Shown here: piece by piece, positions 50,465-62,042 of the stretch
Position numbering within the stretch: the stretch's first letter is position 1
Layout: every line of letters starts with the position of its first letter
Assembly: GCF_014066305.1 (NCBI RefSeq)
Contig: NW_023501055.1
Span: 124,001-188,000 of the forward strand
Length of the DNA stretch: 64,000 bases
From: Letharia columbiana
Lineage: Eukaryota > Ascomycota > Lecanoromycetes > Lecanorales > Parmeliaceae
Direction: 5' to 3'
The notes under the pieces: generated by a model
What the model was told of the DNA's origin: nothing
The model's input: only the letters and a program-made list of their open reading frames with translations
Databases searched by the model: none
Position numbers and translations under genes: made by a program

Positions 50465-53201
50465 TTATTAATAAGAGTTTTAGTAAGTTCGTTTATAGCT
50501 ATATTATTAATAGATACTTATTTAAATATAACTACTTCTATTTTTACTTAATTCCATACGAAATATTATTAAATATTAATATACTTTATATATAAGTAAA
50601 AGCGAGAGTTCTTTATTAATATTATAACCCTCTAATTATCTACTTTAATTAGTATTAATCTATTAGATAATTCGAAATTAATATCTAATTTACTTAGAAG
50701 TTTAATTAATTAAATAGCTTTCTTTATTATCTAGGTTTAAATTATATATTTAGCTTTATAAAATAATAATATAATAAACTATTATCGTTTAGATATTTAA
50801 CTAATTATTTTATTATAAAGTAAGAATATATAAACTTTAAGAAATCGATAAGTCTCTTAATTCGAGGCCTAATTAGTATTCGTATAATCTTTTAATACGT
50901 TAGTTATTCTATACGTAATATTTTAAATTAGTATTTTCTTTAAATAATAAATAACTTATTTAATAGCTATAATATATTTCGAATTAAAGTTATAATTATA
51001 TTATAAAAGAATTATAATAGTAAAATAAATATTCGGGCGAGTCTAAATTATAAGATATATTATTAATTTTATTATTAATTAATACTTCTAAATAATTTCT
51101 AGCTTAGTCTTATTAACTAGTTTCTTCTATAGTTAAGTATTTATTATTATTAATATAGATATAGATATATAATTAGTTATATTAAATTATAATAATATTT
51201 TTCTTAGATATATCGTTTAGATAATCTAAATAATTCTCTTTTTATAATTTCTTTAAATTTTTATACTTAAATAGTATAAGTATAGTTTAAGATTAGTTAT
51301 AGCGAATCGCTTATAAAGATCTTATTTAAATTCTAATATCTATTTTAATTCTTTTAAATTATAAATCTAGATATTATTTATATATACGCTAACGATAAGT
51401 TATATTTTCTTATTAATAAAGAGTAAGTAATCGAATTTAATAGATTTAAATTCTTTAAATATAAGAAAGTCTTATAGAGTAAAGTATTATTTTTATAGCG
51501 ACTATTTTAGATTATATAGTACTCTAAATAATAAATATATCTTATTATCTTTCTTTTTATATTCTTTAAATTATTTTATATAAATAATTTTCTTTAATAA
51601 TATATTAAGAAATATAATAATAATATTTATTTACTTATAATCTAGGTCGTAGTATATTATAATTATAAATAATATTTCTAAATAATATAAACTTAATAAT
51701 TAAGATAAAGATTTAGTTATAATTAATATTATAAGTTTATTTAAAATTTTAAATTATTTAGCGTACTTTATAGAGAATAAAGTTATTAAATTTCTTCTTT
51801 ATCTTATAAACTTATCTATTAATAAAGACTAATATATTCTTTATTCTTAAAATAAGCTTCTAAGTATTTATTATAATAAAGAAATTCATTTACTTATTTA
51901 TAATCTCTTTTTATTATTTAATATAGAGGCTAGCTATTATCTAGTTATAGATTAATAATTTAAAATTATTAATCTCTATAGCGGTTTAGTAATATTTTAT
52001 ATTAATTATTTATTAAATAGTAGTAACGAGATATAAAATAGAATTAAAATTATAATAATTTAAATTTTTATAATTTAATATAACTTATTTATAATATAGA
52101 TATTTTAATTTTAAATTTTTTATTATATTTAATATAAGTAATAACTCTCTAGATCTATATTTTAATATTACTCTATTTATTATTTTAAAAAAACTTTCTA
52201 AAAAGATATAGAAATTCGTTTTAATTAAGAATTATATATTATATCGAAATATAAATCTAAATAAGTAATAGAACTATCTCGAGATATCTCTTTAATATCT
52301 TCGTTATTAATTTTTTTAGATCTATATTATTATCTCTTATATCTTTAATTCCTTTAATTTCTTTAATATTTTTATTAAAAAGAATATTTCTAATTTTATT
52401 TATATTAATAGAGTTTATATCGATATAATATAAATCTTAAATATATATTAATATATTATAAAGTTATTCTTTATATTAAATATATCTATTATATTATTAT
52501 TAATAGTCTTAATTAGTTTTTTTTATTATAATAGTTATTATTTATAATTTATTAAAATTAATATAAGAGAATCGTTTTACTTATCGAGTAATTAAATTCT
52601 ATATTTAAAAGATATTTATATCTTTATAATTAATTAGATAGCACTTCTTATTATATTTATTAAGCTTCTTATACTTTTTTTAAATATATATATTTAAATT
52701 ATATAATTAATAATCTTTATATAATTAAAATATATTTATTTATCTATCTATATTTTATATAATATTATATTCTAAAGATAAATAATAATTCTTTTATTTT
52801 TTTAATATATTTTAATATAAAGTAATTCTAATTATAAATAGTAAGATAACTTTAAATTAAAAAATATAGTTTTTATTCTATTTATAATAATTCGATTTTA
52901 TATCTTATTAAGCTTATTTTATTTAGATATATAAAGTACGATAAACTCTTATATAATTTCGAAGTTTTTAAAATATTCTTTAAATTTATTATTATTATTT
53001 AAACGAATTATTTTAATCTTATAATTAAATTTATTTTTTATCTAAGTTTTCTAATTATAAAATAATTTAAAAATCTTATTTTCATATTTATATATTAAGT
53101 ATTAGATTTAAAAATTATTTAATTAATTAGAAGTATATAATACTTAATTCTATTAATAAATAATATATTAAAAAATTCTCTTAAATTTATATAAATCTTA
53201 T
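50465..53201 (-). pseudogene. Copia retrotransposon pol: integrase, RT and RNase H (RIP-inactivated)
   Basis: Minus-strand frames in Copia order. Integrase is near 53,060-52,740, ending with a relic of the PYTPEQNG region. RT follows, with LIVSVYINNI at about 51,395-51,365, where the catalytic YVDD has become YINN by G-to-A change. RNase H is near 51,000-50,500 (YTNTN, FLLYNKIIS.ISKR, KAIWLIKLL-type blocks, IKYINI). Stops are TAA/TAG. It is interrupted between the GAG-pre-integrase domain and integrase by the miniature LTR element at 53,202. Confidence 0.75.
53197..53201 (+). repeat. Target-site duplication CTTAT (left copy)
   Basis: CTTAT precedes the left LTR and recurs at 53,654-53,658 directly after the right LTR, as expected for an LTR-type integration. 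Confidence 0.85.
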
Positions 53202-53310
53202 TATCACGGAAAAGCGTGCCTTATCGCTAACCGTTACGTTAAAGCGCTAAAAGAGCGTAGACCCCTATCTAAACAGCAAGAATTCTCTAAAGCACACTAA
53301 ATCCGTAACA
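53202..53310 (-). repeat. TRIM LTR (3' LTR on the minus strand)
   Basis: 109 bp with TCGCTAACCGTTACG and AAAGCACACTAAATCCG on the + strand. Identical in length to its partner at 53,545-53,653. Confidence 0.85.
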
Positions 53311-53413
53311 ATTACACACTTCGAAAAATGGCGCATATCCCCATGCGCTGGCCTACACGCATATCGTATTTAAGAACCTCTCAGATCTGACCCCGTAAGC
53401 TACTTTGGCCTGG

Positions 53414-53484
53414 TGCTCCGCAGGGAATCGAACACTCCTCCTCCAGGTTATAAGCCTGACGTGCTACCAATACACTATGCGGGC
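53414..53484 (-). pseudogene. tRNA-Ile(UAU)-like sequence inside the TRIM
   Basis: On the minus strand 71 nt fold partly as a tRNA. The anticodon arm TCAGG-CTTATAA-CCTGG gives anticodon UAU (Ile, codon AUA). The A box (TAGTGTATTGG) and B box (GTTCGATTCC) are intact. The acceptor stem GCCCGCA pairs with TGCGGAGC only if one A is bulged, and the T stem has mismatches and seems a base short. A functional tRNA is therefore unlikely. A second B-box-like word (GTTCGATTTC) lies 5' at about 53,529-53,520. RNA polymerase III promoter elements may still work. Confidence 0.65.
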
Positions 53485-53544
53485 CAAGTAACCTCTTCAA
53501 ACTGTCCGAGTCACACCCGAAATCGAACTGATATTGCTACCATT

Positions 53545-53653
53545 TATTACGGAAAAGCGTGCCTTATCGCTAACCGTTACGCTAAAGCGCTAAAAGAGCG
53601 TAAACCTCTGTCTAAACAGTAAGAATTCTCTAAAGCACACTAAATCCGTAACA
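53545..53653 (-). repeat. TRIM LTR (5' LTR on the minus strand)
   Basis: 109 bp, partner of 53,202-53,310, followed by CTTAT. The inner edge is followed on the minus strand by AA then TGGTAGCAATATC, the primer-site position. Confidence 0.85.
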
Positions 53654-53658
53654 CTTAT

Positions 53659-54268
53659 CGAGTTTTTCGAGTATCTTATATTATACTCTTTTTAAAATCT
53701 TTTATATAAATTTAATTTTAAAATAAATTTTATATATTAATCTAATTCGAGGTTTCTAAATTAGTATAATATTCTTATTTATATTAATTAATCTCTTAAG
53801 ATTTATCTTATTTAGATATTTTATTTAATAATATTATAACTTAATAGCTTTCTTATTAAATATTAAGCTTATTATTAAAACTCTTATATTTTTTTAAATA
53901 AATATTAATATCTTAATTATAGATTATAAGATATTAAGAATATAGATATTATTTATCTTTAAAGCGCTATTAATAAGTTTACTATCTTAAAGAATATAAT
54001 AATTATTATTAAAAAAGATAATTTTAAATTCTTTTTATATAGTCTAATTAATCGAAAATAATTTATATATAAGACTTTATTAATTTTTATAATATTACTA
54101 AATTTATTCTATAATAGCTATTCTATTTCGACTATATTATAACTTTATATTTAAATAATATTATATTAATTATTATAATACTTATATAATATAACTAATA
54201 ATTAATAAACTCGTTTTTATTAAAAAATATATAATTAATATAGTCTAAGTCTATTATTTATTTATATA
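53659..54268 (-). pseudogene. Copia GAG-pre-integrase and upstream region
   Basis: It continues the Copia frame to the right of the TRIM. A block reading KAIKL..YY.I.YLNKINLKRLI near 53,840-53,760 fits the pre-integrase histidine motif (WHRRLGHL region) with RIP losses. Further upstream the sequence is less readable. A family B element ends it at 54,269. Confidence 0.5.
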
Positions 54269-54709
54269 TAACGAGTAAAGATTTATAAATTAAATTTATA
54301 TTTTTTCTTTAATTAAAGCTATCGAGTAAATAGATAAGCGATCTTTAATAAGCGAACTTTAATAAGCGATATTTAAATTCCTTACGCTTTAATAATTATA
54401 AGACTAAATTTAGAAATTCTTTTTTTATCTAAAAGCCTATATTTCGTTCTATAATTTAAAAAAAAATCTTAAAATTTTAATAGAAAATAAAAAAGTTATT
54501 CTAAAATTAAATAATATATATCTATTTTTTAATTAGAGCTATTCGGCTACTTTAATAAGCGATATTTTTTTAATAATTACGAACGCTAATTTATTTATCT
54601 ACGATAACTTAGTCGATCTAATTAAAGAATATAATAATTCTAAATTTATAATTAACTATATATATATATTTAAGATTTTTAAACTTAGCTCTATCTTATT
54701 CTTATAATA
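54269..54709 (-). mobile_element. Repeat family B, reverse copy
   Basis: The + strand runs from TAACGAGTAAAGATTTATAA to AGCTCTATCTTATTCTTATA. A second, truncated reverse copy (54,728-54,782) follows and is cut by repeat E at 54,783. Confidence 0.6.
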
Positions 54710-54782
54710 AGTTAATTATTTATATATACTACGAGTAAAGATCTATAAATTAAATTTATAATTTTTTTAAATTAGAGCTATC

Positions 54783-55135
54783 TATTAGAATTAGTATAGA
54801 TGCGATACTAGTATAAGTAAGATAGAATAAGAATAATAAGACTATCGAACTATATAAGTGAAAAGAAGATATAATATAATAGAGAATATCTTCGCTAAGG
54901 CTCGCTAGTTATAGAACTAAGTAATATATTAAGAGTACGCTTATAATATTATCTCTCTCTCTTAATAGCTATAGTCTTTATAGCTAATAGATCGAAGATA
55001 TAAGTTTATTACTTATCTTATATCTCTAAATATCTATAGTCGATATAGATCTTAGCTAGAGATAATTAAGATCTCGAAAATATAACTATATCTTATCTAC
55101 GTATTAATAAGATTCTTTAAATTCTTCTCTTATCT
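54783..55135 (-). repeat. LTR-like repeat E (reverse copy)
   Basis: Reverse complement of 35,099-35,464. The + strand starts with the RIP form of TGTTAGAACTAGTATAGATG and interrupts a family B copy, so it inserted after that copy. The two E repeats are in inverted orientation 20 kb apart. Confidence 0.5.
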
Positions 55136-55700
55136 AGTCTATCTATCGTAGACCTTCGAAAAAAATAAATAATTTCATCGCATATATTAATACTAGCCGG
55201 AAAGGTATGGTATAATATAGGATATTGACCTGCCATACCATACTCTAATATGATATAAGTTATTAAGATTTGTATAATCTTATATCTAGTATAATATAGG
55301 ATCTTAATAGGATATTTCACGATATAATATATCTATAATATTATATCATAGAATAATATATATATAGAATATCCTCGATTAGGATTTCTATATTTAAAAG
55401 TAATTATTCTAATTATTATTCTAGTTAACGATTACGCTAAATTAATAAGATATAAAATTAAATATAATTATATTTTATTACTCTATATATATAAAAGAAA
55501 GTAAGCTATATCTACTGGTAATAAGAAAAGCTTATCTTTCTCTAATATCAATTATGCGAAATCCGTTGACACTTCGTAATCAAAGCCGTCAACGATGATT
55601 TTATACGTCTATTATGCATTTTCGATATCGCTATCTAATATAAAATTATATATATTATAGTTATAATCTTTTTACTAAATTACCGACCTAGGAAAGTTAA
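55136..55700. other. Less mutated patch with small inverted repeats
   Basis: CpA/TpG reappear in two short stretches. At 55,180-55,250 GGTATGG...CCATACC can pair around a 22-bp loop. At about 55,563-55,596 CGTTGAC...GTCAACG can pair. Between them are (TA)-rich words. One minus-strand frame of 67 codons (55,320-55,117) is low-complexity Ile/Tyr and not convincing as a gene. Nature unknown. Confidence 0.4.
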
Positions 55701-55784
55701 TATATTTCTTAATATTCTCTCGAAAATATCGTAGCTTAATATAATAAGCTATATTTCTTTAAGCTATCTTCTCGCGATATATAA

Positions 55785-56455
55785 AAAAAAGATTAGATAT
55801 AGAAAGTATATAAAAGTATATTTAATAATTCTAGAACGAATTAGCGATATCTATAATAATAATTAAAATTAAGAATTAGATATATTTAAATAAGAGATAG
55901 TTTTATATTACTTATATAATAGCAATAATAGTAATTAAGATTAGAATATTAACTTAGATAGCGTAGCTTTTATAGTAAGCTTTTTATTACTATACGTTAG
56001 ATTAATTACATATAAGTGAAGATTTATAATTCTATCTTTCAAGCGTAATCGCGTTTAATATTTTAAGATTTCTATAATAACTCGATATTTATTAGCTAGC
56101 GCGTTAATATTATTATATTTAAACTATAATAGCGCTTATTATTAAATTCTATATTACGCTCTTAAATAGCTTAAAAGATAAGATCTACTTAATTATTAGC
56201 GCGTATAATAAAATTATTCTTAATACTTATATCTTATTTAGCTTTAATATTATTTATTTTCTTCTAATTCGAGCTCTTATCTTTATCTATATATATAATA
56301 ATTCGCGTAATAAGCGAAACTTTAAACTTCTTCGCAATTACGCTCGCGTATTTTTCTTATATAATATTATTAAAATATAAATTTATTAGAATAATAATTA
56401 GAACTAGAGATTATTTATTACTTATCTATTATATTTTATCTAATTTATTTAAAAG
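55785..56455 (-). repeat. Direct duplication, copy 1 (0.67 kb)
   Basis: It matches 58,325-58,990 in the same orientation, differing mainly by transitions. A minus-strand frame with TAA/TAG-only stops reads YASVIAKKFKVSLITRIII and onward for about 190 codons with Arg/Lys-rich helices. No family recognised. Copy 1 retains more CpG than copy 2. Confidence 0.6.
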
Positions 56456-58324
56456 TTTACTTTTATTATAATAACGATATATTAATATATTTAATTTTAC
56501 GCTTTTTAATAATTATAGCGTAATTAATAGCTAAAATATCGACTTTCTTTACTTTCTTAACTAGTTTCTTCTTAGACGTAAATATATTCATTCGCTATCG
56601 CGATCTCTTAGTGTTTTTATTTTAACTAAATTTATTCTTTATTTTTTATTTTAGTTGAGAGTCTAATCGCCATCTAACTAATTTATATTAAGATTCTTTA
56701 ATATCGCTATCGTTATTAGTATTTAATACTTATTATAATAAATTATTAGACTTAATCTCTTCTACTTTAATTACTATAAAAAGATAAATTAGTAGATATA
56801 TATAAAAAAATTAAAGGACTTATATAAATATCTATAAATATTAAGCTATTCTTAATTTTAATTAAAGCTTATTTTATTAAAAAGTGCGTTAATTCTAGCA
56901 AATATCGATATTAGAAATAAAGAGAATATATATTACACGCTATTTTAAGTATATTATTATAGAGTTTAATTTAAAGAATAATTATTTTTATAAAGATAGT
57001 AAGACTTAAAGATAAGAAAGTAAGAATAGAATACGCGAAAATTTTAATAAGTTATAGTAGTTTAGCGCTAGTCAAATTAGATAAAAATAACTACTTACTA
57101 ACTCGCTCTCTTAGATCTTTTATCTTTTAATCTATACGGGCTATAATAATAACTATAATTATTATAGAAGTAGCTAAAATTATACTAAATAATAGTATTT
57201 AATAAATATAATTCGCTTAAACTTAAATCTTTAAAATTAAAGAGAAAGTATTTTATTAATATCTAATTTAAGCTAAATAATTTAAAGTAATCTAAAAATT
57301 TAATACGCGCGATAGATATCTAAGCTTTCCTTCCTCCCTTCTTCCCTCTAAAACTTTCTTTTTATATTAATTCTTCTTATTATTAAACTATCTTCTTTAT
57401 ATATTAAACTTCTATTTAAGTAACTTAATATTATTATAATAATACTAAAAATATAATATAGTCGTTAAGTTATATATTTATTCTTTATCTTTTAATAACT
57501 TTAAGCTAATATATAGATAAATCGCGCGAAGAGCTTAACTTATATACGCTTAATCTACTATTAATAGATCTTCAAAAAAGCTAATATTATTTTAGAGTGC
57601 TAAACGCAGCGTTAAAATAAAGTCTTTATTAGATATTACCGCTACTTTAATCGCTACCGCCACCGCTTTAATAGATATCGCCTCTACTTTAGTAGTATTA
57701 AAGCGTTAATAAAAACTAAATAATATATTCTTCTAATTATTATTATACTTATTATATATAACTAATATAAACTATAACTTAAGCTTTACGCGAGATCTAT
57801 TATTACTAAAAATTAATTAATCTTATAATCTTAAAGCTCTTCTTTTAACATTTAGTTTATTAAATTATACTTAATTAAAATCTATTAAAGCGCTATTATA
57901 TTTAAAGATCTATTTTTAAAGTATTATATAAGATAATAGAAGTCTTTCTAATTCGTTAGTTTAAGAGTAAACCTCTTATTACTACGCTTTATAGTTAGCT
58001 CTAATAATCCCTACTTAAATAAATATTTACCTTTATACGATATATAAAAAGCGAGTTATATTATAGAAAAAGAATCTAAATCTTATAATTATCTTAATTA
58101 AGCCGTTTAAAAAAAAAAGAGAATATATTTATCTTTAGCTATTAAACTAATTAATTATTATAAATATAATTATAAGATATAATTATATATTATTAATTAT
58201 TCTAATAATTATAAGAAGTATAAGAGAAATAAAATTATATAATTAAGCACTTATAAACTTTTCTCTTTTAAATATTTATTTTAATTTAGAGTTTAATCGC
58301 TATCTAATTAAAAAAAGATAAAAT
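56456..58324. repeat. RIP-degenerated spacer between the duplications
   Basis: AT-rich with minus-strand frames of the TAA/TAG type. Around 57,640-57,700 a CpG-rich low-complexity stretch (ACCGCCACCGC on +) reads as Val/Ala repeats on the minus strand. A pyrimidine tract (CCTTCCTCCCTTCTTCCC) lies at about 57,330-57,350. Nothing further is identifiable. Confidence 0.4.
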
Positions 58325-58990
58325 ATAAAAAATATATAAAAGTAGATTTAATAATTCTAGAATAAATTAATAATATCTATAATAATAATTAGAATTAAAA
58401 ATTAGATATACTTAAATAAAAGATAGCTTCGCGTTATTTATATAATAATAAGAGTAATAATTAAGATTAAAATATTAATTTAAATAGCGTAGCTTTCGTA
58501 GTAAACTTTTTATTATTATATATTAAATTAATTATATATTAATAAAGATTTATAATTTTATCTTCTAGATATAATCGCGTTTAATATTTTAAGATTTCTA
58601 TAATAGCTTAATACTTATTAATTAATATATTAATACTTTTATATTTAAGCTATAATAGAGCTTATTATTAAATTTTATATCACGCTTTCGAGTAGCTTAA
58701 AAGATAAAGTCTATTTAATTATTAGCGTATATAATAAAATTATTTTTAATACTTATATCTTATTTAGCTTTAATATTATCTATACTCTTATAATCTAAGC
58801 TCTTATCTTTATCTATATATATAATAATTTACGCGAAAAGTAAAACTCTAAACTTTTTTTAAATTATACTCGCGTATTTTTTTTATATAATACTATTAAA
58901 ATATAAATCTATTTATTAAAATTATAATTAGATTTAGAAATTACTTATTACTTATCTATTATATTTTATCTAATCTACTTAAAAGTTTAC
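58325..58990 (-). repeat. Direct duplication, copy 2 (0.67 kb)
   Basis: Partner of 55,785-56,455. Homology starts at AAGATA...TATATAAAAGTA and runs to TTTATCTAATCTACTTAAAAG. It is more strongly RIPped than copy 1. The two copies could be LTRs or, more likely from their coding-type frames, duplicated internal segments. Confidence 0.6.
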
Positions 58991-61340
58991 TTCTATTTTT
59001 CTATTAAGTCTATTAATTAAATTAAAATCTATATCTTATTTTTATATAAATATTTAATTATATATTAAATAATATCTTATTATTTAAGACTTTTAAATAT
59101 AATCTAACTAAGAAAAGAATCTATTATATAAAGAATTATAAATTACAATATATATTTTTATAGCGATAGAGAATTCTAATTATCTTTATAATTATCGTTA
59201 TTTAAAAATAATTATAATAGCGAAAAATACTTATATTCTTATCTCTAGTCTAGAATTAGAATTATATAACTAGCTTATTAAAATTTTAGATTTAAACGAT
59301 CTATACTTTTATAGAGATACTTAGATCGCTTAAATATATTAACGATATTCTTATATATTAATTTAATACTAATAAATTTAAAAGTCTCTTATATCTTTTC
59401 GCTCGCCTTATTAAGTATAAATTCATATCTCATTATATTATAATTCTTAAGTCATTATCTAGCCGATCCTAATAGCGATATCTATTCTTTTTTATTCTTA
59501 AGCGCCTATATTATATAGTTTCTAAAAATTACGCGTTTTATTCTAATAAAAAATATATATAAAGAAGAAAGATAGTAAACTTTCTTAGACTTTATAATTT
59601 AAGATTTTTTATAAATAAATTCGATATAAATAAGATTAATATATAAATAATAAGTCTATTTAAATATAAATTAGAATATTAAAATTAAAATTAATATAAA
59701 GAAAAACTTACGTTAGTAAATATTATTTTAGTAATTCTTTTTTAAGAAAATTTTTATAAGTTATATAAGACTTCTACGTAATAAGAATAGATATTCTTTT
59801 AAAAGTTTATTATATCTTCGAAAATTTCTAGATATTTAATCTTCTTTCTAATAGATTTAATTATAGTTTATTATACTCGTTATTATAATAAAAAAATATC
59901 GATAAATACTTTAATCTTTTATACTTATATTTTTTCTATTAACGTTATTATAAAATCTATATTCTTTAAAAAAAGTTAAAAATTTTTAAATTACTTAATT
60001 TTTTAATTAATAATATTTAACTATATATCGATAATTATATCTTTATCTTCTTTCTTTATATTAAGCTACTTATCGCGCTCTATATTAATATCCTTAATAA
60101 AATTTAGAATTAAAACTATATCTAATAGATCTAATTATTTATAAAGTTTATTATCTTTAATATAATATACAAAATATTATATATAAATACTAGCTATAAT
60201 ATTAGAAAGATATTAGAATAATTATAATAATAATTAGAATTTATAATAAGTATATTAATTATATATAATATATTCGATAATCCTCTCTTCTATTTCCTTT
60301 TTTTCTTAAAAGTAATTATTTAATATTTAGAGAAAGTTAGAAGTTTTTTCTTAGCTATAGATTTCGCTATTATATTCATATTATTTTATTTTCTTAAGAT
60401 TACTCTTAATAATTCGTATATATTTAGACTTACTAAATACTAATACGACTTTACTATATTCTTATTTTTAAAATATTTATCTACTATTTTTTATATCTTA
60501 CTATTACTTAAGCTCTTAAAATATTCTTATTTTTTTAAAGATAATATAATAAGATAAATTAAAGTTATTATCTTTATTAATAGTATTAGCTTTTATAATA
60601 TTAAAAAATAATAGAAAATATATAAATTTACTTATTTAATTAAACTCTTACTTAAAATAGTTATAACGATAATTTTTATATAAAAAGCTTATTATAAGAT
60701 ATTGAAGAATATATTATAAAGAGTATATTAATATTATAATAGAAATAATAAGAAAATTTGAATAAAATCGTATTACTATAAAAGGTAATATAATTAGAAA
60801 AAATATTAGAAAAGACTAGAATATAAGGAAATTTAAGAACGCGCTAATAAAAAAACAGACTAGTTTACTAACGCGTTTTCGCGTTTTTTCGAAATCTTAT
60901 TTATAAAAATATTTAATACTGATTTTTAATATTATAAAGTCGAATTTTAATCGAATTTTTTTAAATTTAATAATCTAACTAGAATAGTTAAGAATTATTA
61001 TTAATAATAGACTTTTCCCAGCTTTCATATAATAATAGACGTCTATTTTAAGCTTCTAATAATCTAGATTTAAGAATTCTATAAGATAAATTTATCTTTC
61101 TTAAGATTTTATTTTACGCTTTTAATTTATTATACATATTTTCTCTTTTAAAGAATTATTAGAAAGATAATTAGAATATTAGTTAGGCCGCTTACTTTTA
61201 GAATACTATTTATTCTATATTTACGTTTAAAAAGATATAGTAATAAATATAAATACTTCTAATAAAGAATCTTTATTAATAAACTCTTAACTAACTACTT
61301 AATTTTTTAATCTTAAAATAATATCGAATTAGCTAAAAGG
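58991..61340. repeat. RIP-degenerated repeat, unidentified
   Basis: AT-rich with CpA/TpG depletion. A conspicuous ACGCGTTTTCGCGTTTTTTCG stretch at about 60,868-60,890 keeps CpG and may be a promoter or terminus of the element that carries the histone-like frame downstream. No other motif recognised. Confidence 0.4.
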
Positions 61341-61349
61341 TTTTAAAAG

Positions 61350-61565
61350 TAATAAATTAGAAAGTTCTAGAGATAATTAATTAGAAAGTTCTAGAGATAA
61401 TTAAATAAAAAGTTCTCGAAGTAATTAATTAGAAAGTTCTAGAGATAATTAATAAAAAAATTCTAGAAGTAATTAATTAGAAAGTTCTAAAGATAATTAG
61501 TAAGAAAGTTTTAGAAGTAATTAGTTATAAAGTTTTAGAAGTAATTAAATAATAGATTTAAAGAG
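61350..61565 (+). repeat. 24-bp minisatellite (about 8-9 units)
   Basis: The unit is TAATTAATTAGAAAGTTCTAGAGA with RIP-type variants. Since 24 is a multiple of 3 it keeps frame. One + frame reads an 8-residue repeat N-(stop/Gln)-L-E-S-S-R-D, followed by about 60 codons of acidic sequence. It probably encoded a repetitive linker in a protein now destroyed by RIP. Confidence 0.75.
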
Positions 61566-62042
61566 TAATTCGCTAGTAAATTTAATTATATTAGAAAAAG
61601 AAGAGATAGACTTTACTACGAAAGAAGCTCGAGATTAGAAACTTCTAATATATAATAAAAATAATAATATTATAATCTAGCGATAAGTTTTATAACGAAT
61701 TTATATAAGTTTATTAATTTTAATATATAAGTAATTAATACAATTAGAAGAAGAAGGGATAATTTTTATAATTCTAATTATTATAATAAAAGAGAGTTTA
61801 GATATAATCTTCTCTTTTTTAATTATTATTATAATTATCTAACTTTCTAAATTAGATAGATTTATAAATACGTTATTAATAAGAATAAAGAGTTAATATA
61901 TATATTTAATAACGATATATCTAGCGATAATAATATAATTCTATTTTAAAATTAAACTATCTTTTAAAATCGAGATATTATTTATAAAGATAGAAATTTT
62001 AATAATATCTAAAGTAAAAATATAAAAATCGTAATAATTAAA

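Larger units (their letters stand above)
53202..53653 (-). mobile_element. Miniature LTR retroelement (TRIM/SMART-like), 452 bp
   Basis: Two 109-bp direct repeats (53,202-53,310 and 53,545-53,653) flank 234 bp. On the minus strand each starts TGTTACGGATTTAG and ends CTTTTCCGTRATA (from CCGTAACA), so the LTR has TG...CA-type ends with an 8-bp inverted repeat. CTTAT is duplicated outside. The LTRs differ at about six sites, all transitions. Two bases inside the 5' LTR (minus strand) lies TGGTAGCAATATCAG, positioned like a primer binding site. There is no coding capacity. It is inserted in the RIPped Copia relic but largely unmutated, either being younger or too short for efficient RIP. Confidence 0.85.

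Noticed and set aside
53414..53484. A functional tRNA-Ile gene
   Set aside because: The acceptor stem needs a bulged base and the T stem has mismatches and a missing base. It lies inside a mobile element, so it is listed as tRNA-like only.
53413..53622. A 69-codon + strand frame beginning MLRRESNTPPPGYKPDV
   Set aside because: It is the antisense reading of the tRNA-like sequence plus part of an LTR. Such translations are a well-known annotation artefact.
55117..55320. 67-codon minus-strand frame
   Set aside because: Low-complexity Ile/Tyr composition in AT-rich DNA with no context supporting a gene.
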